DNA of 64,000 nucleotides from an uncultured Prevotellaceae bacterium. Its GTDB lineage: Bacteria > Bacteroidota > Bacteroidia > Bacteroidales > Bacteroidaceae. The position numbers and the translations under genes are program-made. Each line of letters opens with the position of its first letter. Position 1 is the stretch's first letter. The notes beneath the pieces were generated by a model. It ran no database searches. It was given only the letters and a program-made list of their open reading frames with translations, and was not told the origin of the DNA. Location of the stretch: NCBI GenBank assembly GCA_900316685.1, contig ONDS01000013.1:16526-80525 (forward strand), read 5' to 3'. Shown in pieces: positions 24,996-34,560 of this stretch.

Positions 24996-27929
24996 ATGAA
25001 AAACTTAAGAACTCTTATTGCTACTTTCCTGTTGACATGCGCTTCATTGTCGCAAGCGGCCGATTATACCGTCAATGGGAACTTTATCTCCATCCCCGTG
25101 AAAAACGCGGTGGCAAACGGACCCAGGCTCATCCGGTTGCAAGTGATCAACGACAACATCATCCGTGTACAGGCTACTCCTGAATCGGCAATGCCGCAGA
25201 AGGAAAGTCTCATCGTGTTGCCTCAATCCACCTTCGCGGTGTTTGAAATCAGCCAGACGGGAAATACGGTCGATGTGAAAACGGCAAACATCCATGCGCT
25301 GGTGGATGTGAACTCCGGTCATGTGCAGTTCACCGACCTGCAAGGCAATACCATTCTCAACGAACAGGCGCAAGGGGGAAAGACGTTCACTCGCTTCACC
25401 GTGCCGGAAAGGGAAATCGGTGTGGGAACACTGACCGATGAACAACGCAACGGATGGACATGGAGGGCGCTCTTCGACAGCCCCGACAACGAGGCGTTCT
25501 ACGGGCTGGGACAGCACCAGGCAGAGGAACTCAATATGAAGGGGAAGAACGAAGACCTCTTCCAATACAATACCAAGGTAAGCGTGCCCTTCGTCATCAG
25601 CAGCCGCAACTACGGCATCCTTTGGGATAGCTACAGCTACTGCCGGTGGGGTAACCCCAATCCCTACCAGCAACTCCACGAGGCGTTCACACTCTACGAC
25701 AAGGACGGGAAACAGGGGTCGCTCACAGGTACCTATACGGATAAGGACGGAAAGACCCTCGTACGCCAGGAGGATAGCATCTATTACGAACATGCCATAC
25801 CGGAAATCAACGAGTGGCACTCGCGCGACCTCGGTGTCGACGCACTGCCCAAAGGATTCAATCTCGATGGGGCGAAGGTCGTTTACGAGGGATTTCTCGA
25901 GGCTCCCGTCACCAATAACTACCATTTCATCCTCTACTACGCGGGCTACATGAAAGTGTTCCTCGATGGACAGGAGGTAGTGCCCGAACGCTGGCGCACG
26001 GCTTGGAACCCGAACTCCTGGAAATTCACGTTCCAAATGGAGAAAGGAAAGAAAACACCGCTGCGCATAGAGTGGCTGCCGGATGGCGGCGTGAGCTACT
26101 GCGGACTGAGAGCGGCCACACCGGCCACCGAGAAGGAACAAGGACAAATGAGCATCTGGAGCGAGATGTCGCGCGATATGGATTATTATTTCATTGCAGG
26201 TAAAAACCTCGACCAGGTCATCTCGGGTTACCGCTCGCTCACTGGCAAGGCTTCGGTGTATCCCAAGTGGGCGCTGGGCTTCTGGCAGAGCCGCGAACGC
26301 TATAAATCGTCTGCTGAAATAGAGGAAACGCTGGCTGAGTTCCGACGCCGTCATATCCCTGTCGACAATATCGTGCAGGACTGGAACTACTGGAAACTGG
26401 ATTCATGGGGCAACCATACTTTCGAAGCGGCTCGATACCCCAACCCGCAGGCCATGCTCGACAGCGTGCATGCCATGCACGGAAGGTTCATGATCTCCGT
26501 ATGGCCGAAATTCTACGATACGGTCGACAACTACAAGGAACTGGATGCACGCGGATGGATTTACCACCAGGCCATCAAGGATGATATCCACGACTGGTTG
26601 GGATTCACCGGTTCCTTCTACGATGCCTACAGTGCCGATGCAAGAAAGATGTTCTGGCGGCAGATGGACGAGAATCTCTATACTAAATATAAATATGGTA
26701 TAGATGCCTGGTGGATGGATGCCTCGGAACCCAATGTGCGCGACTGCACGCCGATGTGGTACCGTAAGGCGCTCTCCGGACCGACGGCACTGGGCTCGTC
26801 GACCGAATATTTCAATGCCTATTCCATCGTCAATGCCGATGCCATCTACAACGGACAAAGGGCTACGAACCCCAACCAGAGGGTGTTCCTGCTCACACGA
26901 AGCGGATTCGCGGGCGAACAACGTTACAGCACGGCAACATGGAGCGGCGACATAGGTACACGATGGGAGGATATGCGCTCGCAAATCACTGCCGGACTCA
27001 ACTACTCCATGGCGGGACTGCCCTTCTGGGGTATGGACCAGGGTGGCTTCTCGGTGGAGAAGAGATATGTCGAGGCGCAACAACTCTACGACCGCACAGG
27101 ACAGGAGAACGCCGACCTGAAGGAATGGCGCGAACTACAGACTCGATGGAACCAGTTCGGATGCTTCATACCGCTTTATCGCGCTCACGGACAATGGCCC
27201 ACACGCGAGGTGTGGAACATAGCTCCCGAAAACCATAAGGCTTACCAGACCATCGTGTGGTACGATCGCCTGCGTTACCGTCTCATGCCTTACCTCTATT
27301 CGATGACGGGATGGGCACACTTCTGCGACTATACGCTCATGCGCGGACTCGTCATGGATTTCAACGGCGACGACAAGATCTACGACATCAAGGACCAGTG
27401 GATGTTCGGACCGTCGCTCATGGCTTGCCCCGTGGGTTATTACCAGACCTATCAGCGCGAGGTGTACCTGCCCAAACAGTGTGGATGGTACGATCTCTAT
27501 ACGGGCAAGCACTATACCGGTGGACAGACCATCATGGCGGACGCCCCGTTCGAACGCATCCCAGTGTTCGTACCCGAAGGTGCCATCATACCCTTCGGAC
27601 CGGCCATGGAGTGGAGCGACGAGAAACCGGCGGAACTCATCAACCTCTATGTCTATCAGGGGCGCAACGCTTCCTTCCAACTCTATGAGGATGAGGGTAC
27701 CAACTACAACTATGAAAAGGGCAAGTATGCCACCATCGATATCACCTATGATGATGCGGCGAAAACCATCACCTTCGGCACCCGCAAGGGCTCGTTCGAC
27801 GGGATGCTCCAGAACCGACGCTTCAACGTAGTGCTCGTATCTCCGACAAAAGCACAGCAGCTCGACCTCGAGCAGCCACAAGGCAAGATGGTCAGCTACA
27901 ACGGCACAGAACAGAAAATCAAACTCTGA
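24996..27929 (+). CDS. GH31 alpha-glycosidase with PA14 insert (alpha-xylosidase type)
   Basis: A 977-residue secreted enzyme: signal peptide to SQAAD, N-terminal beta-sandwich, a PA14-like domain inserted at about 240-370 (VYEGFLEAPVTNNYHF, MKVFLDGQEV), then the TIM barrel. The nucleophile is Asp575 in WWMDASEPN and the acid/base Asp652 in TWSGDIGTRW. A DUF5110-type C-terminal domain follows. The PA14 insert occurs in Bacteroides xyloglucan alpha-xylosidases, so xylosyl side-chain removal is likely; alpha-glucosidase activity is the alternative. First gene of a four-gene plus-strand operon with GH2, a second GH31 and a membrane acyltransferase-like gene. Confidence 0.9.
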   Translation: MKNLRTLIATFLLTCASLSQAADYTVNGNFISIPVKNAVANGPRLIRLQVINDNIIRVQATPESAMPQKESLIVLPQSTFAVFEISQTGNTVDVKTANIHALVDVNSGHVQFTDLQGNTILNEQAQGGKTFTRFTVPEREIGVGTLTDEQRNGWTWRALFDSPDNEAFYGLGQHQAEELNMKGKNEDLFQYNTKVSVPFVISSRNYGILWDSYSYCRWGNPNPYQQLHEAFTLYDKDGKQGSLTGTYTDKDGKTLVRQEDSIYYEHAIPEINEWHSRDLGVDALPKGFNLDGAKVVYEGFLEAPVTNNYHFILYYAGYMKVFLDGQEVVPERWRTAWNPNSWKFTFQMEKGKKTPLRIEWLPDGGVSYCGLRAATPATEKEQGQMSIWSEMSRDMDYYFIAGKNLDQVISGYRSLTGKASVYPKWALGFWQSRERYKSSAEIEETLAEFRRRHIPVDNIVQDWNYWKLDSWGNHTFEAARYPNPQAMLDSVHAMHGRFMISVWPKFYDTVDNYKELDARGWIYHQAIKDDIHDWLGFTGSFYDAYSADARKMFWRQMDENLYTKYKYGIDAWWMDASEPNVRDCTPMWYRKALSGPTALGSSTEYFNAYSIVNADAIYNGQRATNPNQRVFLLTRSGFAGEQRYSTATWSGDIGTRWEDMRSQITAGLNYSMAGLPFWGMDQGGFSVEKRYVEAQQLYDRTGQENADLKEWRELQTRWNQFGCFIPLYRAHGQWPTREVWNIAPENHKAYQTIVWYDRLRYRLMPYLYSMTGWAHFCDYTLMRGLVMDFNGDDKIYDIKDQWMFGPSLMACPVGYYQTYQREVYLPKQCGWYDLYTGKHYTGGQTIMADAPFERIPVFVPEGAIIPFGPAMEWSDEKPAELINLYVYQGRNASFQLYEDEGTNYNYEKGKYATIDITYDDAAKTITFGTRKGSFDGMLQNRRFNVVLVSPTKAQQLDLEQPQGKMVSYNGTEQKIKL

Positions 27930-27947
27930 CTCTCTCTCCGATAGGAG

Positions 27948-28040
27948 CGATAGGTTATCCTATCGCTCCTATCGGTACTATAGCCCTATAGCTTCTATAG
28001 CTCCTATAGCCTCTATAGCCTCTATAGCTTCTATAAATAT
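27948..28040 (+). repeat. CTATAGCTC nonamer tandem repeat between GH31 and GH2 genes
   Basis: About nine units of CTATAGCYY/CCTATAGCT (9 bp), preceded by the palindrome CGATAGGTTATCCTATCG-like sequence. It spans the operon gap up to the GH2 start. Confidence 0.85.
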
Positions 28041-28054
28041 CTATAACTTTCCCT

Positions 28055-30550
28055 ATGAAAAAAATATCCCTTTTCATATTCCTGATGATTCCCTTGGCCT
28101 CCTTGGCTCGGGAGAGGAAAAACATCGATTTCGACTGGCAGTTCATCCTGGCCGACTCGGCCCACTTCGCCTCGCCTGATTACAATGACAAGGCATGGCG
28201 CACGCTCGACCTGCCCCACGACTGGGCGATAGAGGGCGACTTCTCACCGGCCAACCCTTCGGGAGCGGGTGGGGGAGCACTGCCGGGCGGCATAGGATGG
28301 TATAGGAAAACACTCCATATTTCCAGTACCGAAGGTGAACGCTTCTTCATCGAGTTCGATGGCGTCTACATGAATTCCACGGTCTTCATCAACGGACAGA
28401 AGGTGGGCTTCCGCCCCTATGGCTACAGCTCGTTCGAATACGATATCACCGACCAGTTGAAAAAGGGCGACAATGTGGTCGCGGTAAGGGTCGACAATAG
28501 CGACCAGCCTAACTCGCGGTGGTATAGCGGATGCGGCATCTACCGCCATGTGTGGCTCACGCGCACACATCCCGTACATGTGGCGCATTGGGGCACGCAC
28601 GTCGTCACCGAAGCCAATGGAAAGATGAAGGTCTCTGTGACCATCGACAGGAGCGGCGACAGGACATCACGATGCGAACTGCATCATACAGTGCTCGACC
28701 CGGAGGGTAAGGCGGTGGCTGCCAAAAACACGACGCTCAACCTCGATAGGGATAAGGTGGCCACGGTGGATATGTCGGTGCGCAAACCGCGCCTTTGGTC
28801 GGTGCAGTCTCCTAATATCTATACCGTCAAGACGGAGGTGCTCGTAGGGGGACAGGTGGTCGATGTGGTAACGACGACCACGGGCTTCCGCTCCTTCCGT
28901 TTCGACCCGGCGAAGGGCTTCTCGCTCAACGGACAGTCGATGAAGATCAATGGGGTGTGTGAGCATCATGACCTGGGATGTCTCGGAGCGGCATTCCACG
29001 AGGATGCCATGCACCGCAAACTGGTCATACTGCGCAATATGGGGGTCAACGCCATACGATGCTCGCACAATCCGCCGGCACCCGAACTGCTCAATATGTG
29101 CGACACCATGGGATTCCTCGTCATGGACGAGTCGTTCGACATGTGGCGACGCAAGAAGACGCAGAACGACTACGCACGATTCTTCGACGAGTGGCACGAG
29201 CGCGACCTCGCCGATCTCATCCTGCGCGACCGCAACCATCCCTCCATCATCATGTGGAGCATCGGCAACGAGGTGCTCGAACAGTGGTCGTCGGCAGAGG
29301 CGGACACGCTCACCCTCGAACAGGCCAACCTCATTCTCAATGCTGGACATGATGCGTCGACCTTGGCGCGCGATGGGGAGATGAGTGTCAACTCGCTGCT
29401 CACCCAACACCTCGCGGAGATAGTGCACCGCTACGACACCTCACGACCCATCACGGCGGGATGCAACGAGCCGGATCCCAACAACCATCTGTTCCGTAGT
29501 GGGGCAATCGATATCATAGGGTTCAACTATCATCACCAGTGGGTGAAGGATGTGCCGAAGAATTTCCCGGGCAAACCGTTCATCTTCTCCGAGAGCGTGT
29601 CGGCACTGCAGACGCGAAGTTTCTACATGATGCCGAGCGACTCCGTATATAAGGCGCCCAAAGAGTGGTGGCTGCCCTATACCGACCCGTCGTTCCAATG
29701 CAGCGCCTACGACAATATGCACGCTTCGTGGAGCAGCACCCATGAGCAGACGTGGGATGTGGTGAAACATAACGACTTCGTGGGCGGACAGTTCATCTGG
29801 ACGGGCTTCGATTACCTCGGCGAACCGACGCCCTATGCCTATCCGGCACGTAGCAGCTACTTCGGAGTCGTCGACCTCGCGGGATTCCCGAAGGATAGCT
29901 ATTATATGTACCAAAGCGAATGGACTGACAAACAGGTGCTTCACCTCTTTCCCCATTGGAACCACCTGCCGGGCGACACCATCGACCTGTGGTGCTACTA
30001 CAACCAAGCCGACGAGGTGGAACTCTTCATCAACGGGCAGTCTCAAGGTACTTTGTCGAAACAGTCATCCTCACAGCAAACCACTCCCACTCCTGCGGCC
30101 CACACCACCGAATACCATGTGTCATGGCGCGTGGCCTTCACACCTGGCGAGGCAAAGGTCGTAGCCAGGAAAGACGGGAGGGTAGTTGCCGAGAAAGTCA
30201 TACGCACGGCGGGGCAGCCTCACCACCTGCGGCTCACTCCCGACCGCTCGGCGCTCACCGCTGATGGGAGGAGCCTTTGCTTCGTCACTGTCGAGGTGCT
30301 CGACAGCGAGGGCAACCTCTGCCCCTTGGCCGACAACCAGGTGTTCTTCGAGGTGGCGGGCGCTGCCCATATCGCCGGTGTCGACAACGGATGCCAGACA
30401 TCACTCGAACGGTTCAAGGACAACAAACGAAAGGCGTTCTATGGCAAGTGTCTCGTAGTGCTGCAGGCGGACAAAAAGCCGGGAACCATCTCCCTACGTG
30501 CCCGCGCCGTTGACCTTCAGGATGCCACCATCTCCCTCACCGCACAATGA
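28055..30550 (+). CDS. GH2 beta-galactosidase-like glycosidase
   Basis: An 831-residue secreted GH2 enzyme: signal peptide (to about residue 19), sugar-binding jelly roll (DLPHDWAIEGDF... GIGWYRK), immunoglobulin-like domain, TIM barrel and two C-terminal beta domains. The acid/base is Glu406 in MWSIGNEV and the nucleophile Glu513 in FIFSESVSA. Family members remove terminal beta-galactose; next to two GH31 genes this fits galactosyl-xylosyl side chains of xyloglucan. Substrate is inferred from context only. Confidence 0.88.
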   Translation: MKKISLFIFLMIPLASLARERKNIDFDWQFILADSAHFASPDYNDKAWRTLDLPHDWAIEGDFSPANPSGAGGGALPGGIGWYRKTLHISSTEGERFFIEFDGVYMNSTVFINGQKVGFRPYGYSSFEYDITDQLKKGDNVVAVRVDNSDQPNSRWYSGCGIYRHVWLTRTHPVHVAHWGTHVVTEANGKMKVSVTIDRSGDRTSRCELHHTVLDPEGKAVAAKNTTLNLDRDKVATVDMSVRKPRLWSVQSPNIYTVKTEVLVGGQVVDVVTTTTGFRSFRFDPAKGFSLNGQSMKINGVCEHHDLGCLGAAFHEDAMHRKLVILRNMGVNAIRCSHNPPAPELLNMCDTMGFLVMDESFDMWRRKKTQNDYARFFDEWHERDLADLILRDRNHPSIIMWSIGNEVLEQWSSAEADTLTLEQANLILNAGHDASTLARDGEMSVNSLLTQHLAEIVHRYDTSRPITAGCNEPDPNNHLFRSGAIDIIGFNYHHQWVKDVPKNFPGKPFIFSESVSALQTRSFYMMPSDSVYKAPKEWWLPYTDPSFQCSAYDNMHASWSSTHEQTWDVVKHNDFVGGQFIWTGFDYLGEPTPYAYPARSSYFGVVDLAGFPKDSYYMYQSEWTDKQVLHLFPHWNHLPGDTIDLWCYYNQADEVELFINGQSQGTLSKQSSSQQTTPTPAAHTTEYHVSWRVAFTPGEAKVVARKDGRVVAEKVIRTAGQPHHLRLTPDRSALTADGRSLCFVTVEVLDSEGNLCPLADNQVFFEVAGAAHIAGVDNGCQTSLERFKDNKRKAFYGKCLVVLQADKKPGTISLRARAVDLQDATISLTAQ

Positions 30551-30568
30551 TGAAGTGATAAGTCTTCC

Positions 30569-30642
30569 CGTGATTACGTTATCCCGTGATTACGTCATCC
30601 CGTCATCTCGTTATTACGTTATCCCGTTATAACGTCATTACG
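30569..30642 (+). repeat. CGTnATnn octamer tandem repeat
   Basis: Nine consecutive 8-bp units that all fit CGTnATnn (for example CGTGATTA, CGTTATCC, CGTCATCC) fill the gap between the GH2 and second GH31 genes. Confidence 0.85.
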
Positions 30643-30664
30643 AAAAAACGAAATAAATAAGAAA

Positions 30665-32977
30665 ATGAAAAAACTCCTCCTTACCATCGCCTGCGCGCTC
30701 TCCCTTACGACCCAGGCGCAAATCCAAACCAATGGGGGTATACAATACCTCCAGGCCAACCCAAAGGATATGTCGGCGGACTTCAGCGACTTATCCAATA
30801 CGTATTTCTTCGCCGATAGCCTGGCTTCATTCAACGTCTCCACAGGCGAGGGATTGGTCAACTGGAAACGCTACCGACTGGCACCGCGACAGGCATTCAA
30901 CCTCAACGGATACTGGCCACAACGGCTGCAGATGCTCGACTTTCCCGATGCGGCCTACGACAACGACCCGAATCTCCGCCTTCAGGTGCGATTCGTGTCG
31001 CCGCGCACCGTGCGCATCACCATGCTCACCACACCGATAGAGCCAGCCAATGAGGATGCCACCGACCCGATGTTCGCCAAGGTGCCGCCCTCGGATAACT
31101 CATGGCGGCGTTCCGACAACGGCAAGGTCATACGCTACGAGAGCGACTATGGTGTTGTGGAGATTCAGAAATACCCGTGGCGCATCATACTCAAGGATAA
31201 GAAAGGGAAAATCCTCACACAGACAAGGGCGCTCGTCGACAACGATTCCACGCAGGTGAAACTCATACCCTTCAATTTCATCAAGAGGGGCAGCGACAAC
31301 TCACGTAGCATCAATCCGGTGTTCCTCCTCTCGCCGGGTGAACGTATCTATGGCTGTGGCGAGTCGTTCACCTCGCTCAACAAGGTGGGACAGAAGGTAC
31401 ACCTATTCGTCACCGACCCGCAAGGACCGGAAACCGACGGGATGTACAAACCCATTCCCTTCTTCTTCAGCAACCGGGGATATGGCATGTTCATGCACAC
31501 CAGCGCTCCCGTGACCTGCGACTTCGGCGCATCATACATCGGCGCCGACCGATTGTTCATGGGCGACGAAACGATGGATTTCTTCCTCTTCTTCGGCGAA
31601 CCGAAGGAGATTCTCGATGCCTATACCGATATCACGGGGAAAAGTCCGATGCTGCCGCTGTGGACCTTCGGTACATGGATGAGCCGCATCACTTACTTCT
31701 CGCAGAAAGAGGGACTGGAGATAGCGTCGCAACTGAGGGCACACAAAATCCCGTGCGACGTGATTCACTTCGACACGGGATGGTTCGGTGTCGACTGGCA
31801 GTGCGACTACCAGTTCGCCAAGGACCGGTTCGCCAACCCTACGGCGATGCTCGCGCAGATGAAGCGTGATGGGTTCCATGTTTGCCTGTGGCAACTGCCG
31901 TACTTCACACCGAAAAACCGCTACTTCCGCGAACTGGTGGAAAACGGGATGCATGTGAAGAATGCCATGGGGGGCATGCCCTACGAGGATGCGGTGCTCG
32001 ACCTATCCAACCCTGCCACCGTGCGCTGGTACCAGGATAAGATAGCGGGACTCCTCCGACAGGGTGTGGGGGCCATCAAATGCGACTTCGGCGAGGCGGC
32101 ACCGCTCAACGGACTCTATGCTTCGGGCAAGACGGGATTCTATGAGCATAACCTATACCCGCTGCGATACAACAAGGCACTCTGGGAGATTGTCAACCAG
32201 ACGAACAATGGCGAGGGGGTCATCTGGGCGCGCTCGGCATGGGCGGGTTCGCAACGCTATCCGCTGCACTGGGGCGGCGACGCGGCCACCAACAACACGG
32301 GCATGATGGGCGACCTGCGAGGGGGACTGAGCTTCGGACTCTCGGGATTCTCTTTCTGGAGCCACGACATGGGGGGATTCGTCACGGCTTCGCCCGAGGA
32401 TATCTACCGCCGATGGCTGCCCTTCGGATTCCTCTCGTCGCATACCAGGGCGCATGGGGCACCGCCTACCGAACCGTGGCTCATCAGCGAATCATTCACT
32501 GATGCCTTCCGCGCCGCCGCGGAGATGAAATACCGCCTCATGCCTTATGTCTACGCTCAGGCGAAGGATTGCTCCAACCGGGGACTGCCCATGGTCAGGG
32601 CGATGTTCGTGGAATTTCCCGACGATCCGGGAGCGTGGTACTGCGAAGACCAGTATATGTTCGGGTCGCAAATCCTCGTGGCTCCGCTCATGGAGTCGGG
32701 CAACGAACGCACGGTCTACCTGCCGCAAGGAAAGTGGATAGATTACCAGACGGGCGAGGTCTATGCCTCGGGCTACCGCAATATCAAGGCGGGCACCATT
32801 CCGTGTGTCATCCTCGTGCGCGATGGCTCATACATACCTCATGTGCCGGTGGCGCAGAGCACCGACCGCATCGAATGGGACAAACTGGAGTGGAAAGCTT
32901 ATCAGGTTGACGCACCCTCATGCTCTGGCCTCCTCTTCCGCCCCGGCGACAGCGACATCCAAACCATCGAGAAATAA
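30665..32977 (+). CDS. GH31 alpha-xylosidase-like enzyme
   Basis: A 770-residue secreted GH31 enzyme with a signal peptide ending TTQAQ. The nucleophile is Asp474 in KCDFGE, and the acid/base Asp539 lies in WGGDAATN. The K-C-D-F-G-E form of the motif and the preceding HFDTGWF match YicI-type alpha-xylosidases rather than typical alpha-glucosidases. It is the third gene of the operon and not closely similar to the first GH31 (different domain layout, no PA14), so the two probably act on different linkages or positions. Confidence 0.9.
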   Translation: MKKLLLTIACALSLTTQAQIQTNGGIQYLQANPKDMSADFSDLSNTYFFADSLASFNVSTGEGLVNWKRYRLAPRQAFNLNGYWPQRLQMLDFPDAAYDNDPNLRLQVRFVSPRTVRITMLTTPIEPANEDATDPMFAKVPPSDNSWRRSDNGKVIRYESDYGVVEIQKYPWRIILKDKKGKILTQTRALVDNDSTQVKLIPFNFIKRGSDNSRSINPVFLLSPGERIYGCGESFTSLNKVGQKVHLFVTDPQGPETDGMYKPIPFFFSNRGYGMFMHTSAPVTCDFGASYIGADRLFMGDETMDFFLFFGEPKEILDAYTDITGKSPMLPLWTFGTWMSRITYFSQKEGLEIASQLRAHKIPCDVIHFDTGWFGVDWQCDYQFAKDRFANPTAMLAQMKRDGFHVCLWQLPYFTPKNRYFRELVENGMHVKNAMGGMPYEDAVLDLSNPATVRWYQDKIAGLLRQGVGAIKCDFGEAAPLNGLYASGKTGFYEHNLYPLRYNKALWEIVNQTNNGEGVIWARSAWAGSQRYPLHWGGDAATNNTGMMGDLRGGLSFGLSGFSFWSHDMGGFVTASPEDIYRRWLPFGFLSSHTRAHGAPPTEPWLISESFTDAFRAAAEMKYRLMPYVYAQAKDCSNRGLPMVRAMFVEFPDDPGAWYCEDQYMFGSQILVAPLMESGNERTVYLPQGKWIDYQTGEVYASGYRNIKAGTIPCVILVRDGSYIPHVPVAQSTDRIEWDKLEWKAYQVDAPSCSGLLFRPGDSDIQTIEK

Positions 32978-33004
32978 ATCAATTGCCATCCCGAAAGCTG
33001 CCTC

Positions 33005-34072
33005 ATGCAAAATAACCGTCTCCTCTCACTCGACGTGCTTCGTGGCATCACCGTAGCAGGCATGATACTTGTCAATGCCGGCTATGGTGATACCTATGCA
33101 CCGCTCAAGCACTCGGAGTGGAACGGCATGACGCCGTGCGACCTCGTCTTCCCCTTCTTCCTTTTCATCATGGGGGTGTCTACCTATCTCTCCCTCTCCA
33201 AGTTCGATTTCCGATTATCGGGTAGGGTGGTGCGGAAGATACTGAGGCGCACGGCACTCATCTTCCTTATCGGACTGGCCATCAACTGGCTCGGCTCAAT
33301 GGTGTGGGACGATGGGGCGTTCTCTCATCTGCGCATCATGGCGGTGCTCCAGCGCATAGCGCTATGCTATGGCATCGTATCCTTTCTCGTACTTCTCATC
33401 AATCATCGCTATGTCGTGCCCGTGGCTATGGCGTTGCTCCTCGGCTATGCGGTCATCCTCCTCGCAGGCAACGGCTACGCGCAGGATGACACTAACATCG
33501 CCGCCATCATCGACAAGGCCATCCTGGGGGAGAACCACCTTTACCGCTATTCACCCATCGACCCCGAAGGTCTGCTTGGCACGCTGCCGGCCATCGCCCA
33601 TACCTTGTTGGGCTTCTTCTGCGGAAGGCTGATAAAGGAAAAACATGAGACTGCCGACAAGGTGTTGGCGCTCTTGCTCACGGGCACAGTGCTCGTCGTT
33701 GGTGGCTATCTGCTGCAATATGGGTTGCCCCTCAACAAGGCGGTGTGGAGTCCTTCCTTTGTGCTGATGACTTGCGGTTTGGCGGCCCTTTTGCTGGGGT
33801 TGCTCATGTTCATCATCGATATCAGGGGCAAGAAAGGGTGGACCGTTCCTTTCCTGATCTTCGGTGTCAACCCTCTCTTCCTTTATGTCCTCAGCGAGCT
33901 GATGGCCATTTTCCTGAGTCTGGGTGGAATCCACGAGGGGGTATATGCTGTCATACGCTCCGTGGTGGGCGATCCCTATCTCGCCTCCCTTGGTTTCGCC
34001 CTTTCCCGTCTGATTGTCTGCGCAGCCATCGGCTACATCCTTTACCGCCGCCACATCTTCATCAAGATTTAA
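33005..34072 (+). CDS. DUF5009/HGSNAT-like membrane acyltransferase family protein
   Basis: A 355-residue membrane protein with about ten helices. The N-terminal LSLDVLRGITVAGMILVN and the following NGMTPCDLVFPFFLFIMG are the signature of the heparan-alpha-glucosaminide N-acetyltransferase-like (NagX/DUF5009) family, which may move acetyl groups across the membrane onto sugars. It follows the second GH31 gene by 27 bp and ends the operon. Its partner sugar is unknown. Confidence 0.8.
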   Translation: MQNNRLLSLDVLRGITVAGMILVNAGYGDTYAPLKHSEWNGMTPCDLVFPFFLFIMGVSTYLSLSKFDFRLSGRVVRKILRRTALIFLIGLAINWLGSMVWDDGAFSHLRIMAVLQRIALCYGIVSFLVLLINHRYVVPVAMALLLGYAVILLAGNGYAQDDTNIAAIIDKAILGENHLYRYSPIDPEGLLGTLPAIAHTLLGFFCGRLIKEKHETADKVLALLLTGTVLVVGGYLLQYGLPLNKAVWSPSFVLMTCGLAALLLGLLMFIIDIRGKKGWTVPFLIFGVNPLFLYVLSELMAIFLSLGGIHEGVYAVIRSVVGDPYLASLGFALSRLIVCAAIGYILYRRHIFIKI

Positions 34073-34077
34073 TCACT

Positions 34078-34190
34078 CACTGCCGTTACTACCTTTACTG
34101 CCGTTATTGTCGTTACTATCGTTATTATCGTTATTATCGTTACTATCGTTATTATCGTTACTATCGTTCCTATCGTTCTTGTCGTACTCG
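34078..34190 (+). repeat. CGTTAYTAT nonamer tandem repeat
   Basis: About twelve 9-bp units CGTTATTAT/CGTTACTAT follow the acyltransferase-like gene. A related 9-bp repeat, CGTTACAAT, lies at 63066-63124. Confidence 0.88.
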
Positions 34191-34198
34191 CCCCCCCC

Positions 34199-34240
34199 AA
34201 AAAAACGGAGCCTACCATTCGTGGTAAGCTCCGTTTTTTC
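34199..34240. terminator. Bidirectional intrinsic terminator
   Basis: ACGGAGC/GCTCCGT outer stem (34205-34211/34228-34234) and TACCA/TGGTA inner stem with a TTCG loop, flanked by an A-run and a T-run. It serves the glycosidase operon on the plus strand and the small gene on the minus strand. Confidence 0.85.
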
Positions 34241-34275
34241 GTTGTAATATCTCGTTGGCACAGCAGAGAAGACGT

Positions 34276-34479
34276 TTACTCTCCCCAGATGCCCTGGCTT
34301 TGAAGTTCCTTATTGTCTAATTGGTTGGAAAGCCCCTCGTCTAAGTTTTCGTCGAACTCTCCTTCGTTGCCCAACTGCGGGTCGCTGCTGTACTTGTCAG
34401 ACACATCGATGAGGAGGTTGTCGGCAAGTGAGGCATCGACAACCTTCAGGTATGGAGTCTTATAAATCTCTTTTTTCAT
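34276..34479 (-). CDS. Small acidic protein of unknown function (67 residues)
   Basis: It begins MKKEIYKTPYLKVVDASLADNLLIDVSD and continues as an acidic, Asn/Asp/Gly-rich tail. The MKKxYxxPxLxVVxxxxxxxLL start is one I recognise from short Bacteroidales open frames, which often lie beside secreted-protein genes. There is no signal peptide, membrane helix or Cys. It lies downstream of the 1133-residue secreted protein gene, after an 81-bp gap containing a strong hairpin. It could be a precursor peptide; this is speculation. Function unknown. Confidence 0.6.
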   Translation of the reverse strand: MKKEIYKTPYLKVVDASLADNLLIDVSDKYSSDPQLGNEGEFDENLDEGLSNQLDNKELQSQGIWGE

Positions 34480-34512
34480 TGATGATATAAATTGTTGTCG
34501 TTATTGTTTTAA

Positions 34513-34553
34513 CCTTCCTCGGCTCCTCCTCCGGTGAGGAGGAGAAGCCAAGG
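34513..34553. other. GC-rich hairpin between the secreted protein gene and the small gene
   Basis: CTCCTCCTC (34523-34531) pairs with GAGGAGGAG (34536-34544) around a CGGT loop, extended by CCTT/AAGG and GGC/GCC. Only a weak T-run follows on the minus strand, so it is probably an attenuator or 3'-end stabiliser. Confidence 0.55.
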
Positions 34554-34560
34554 TCGGATT

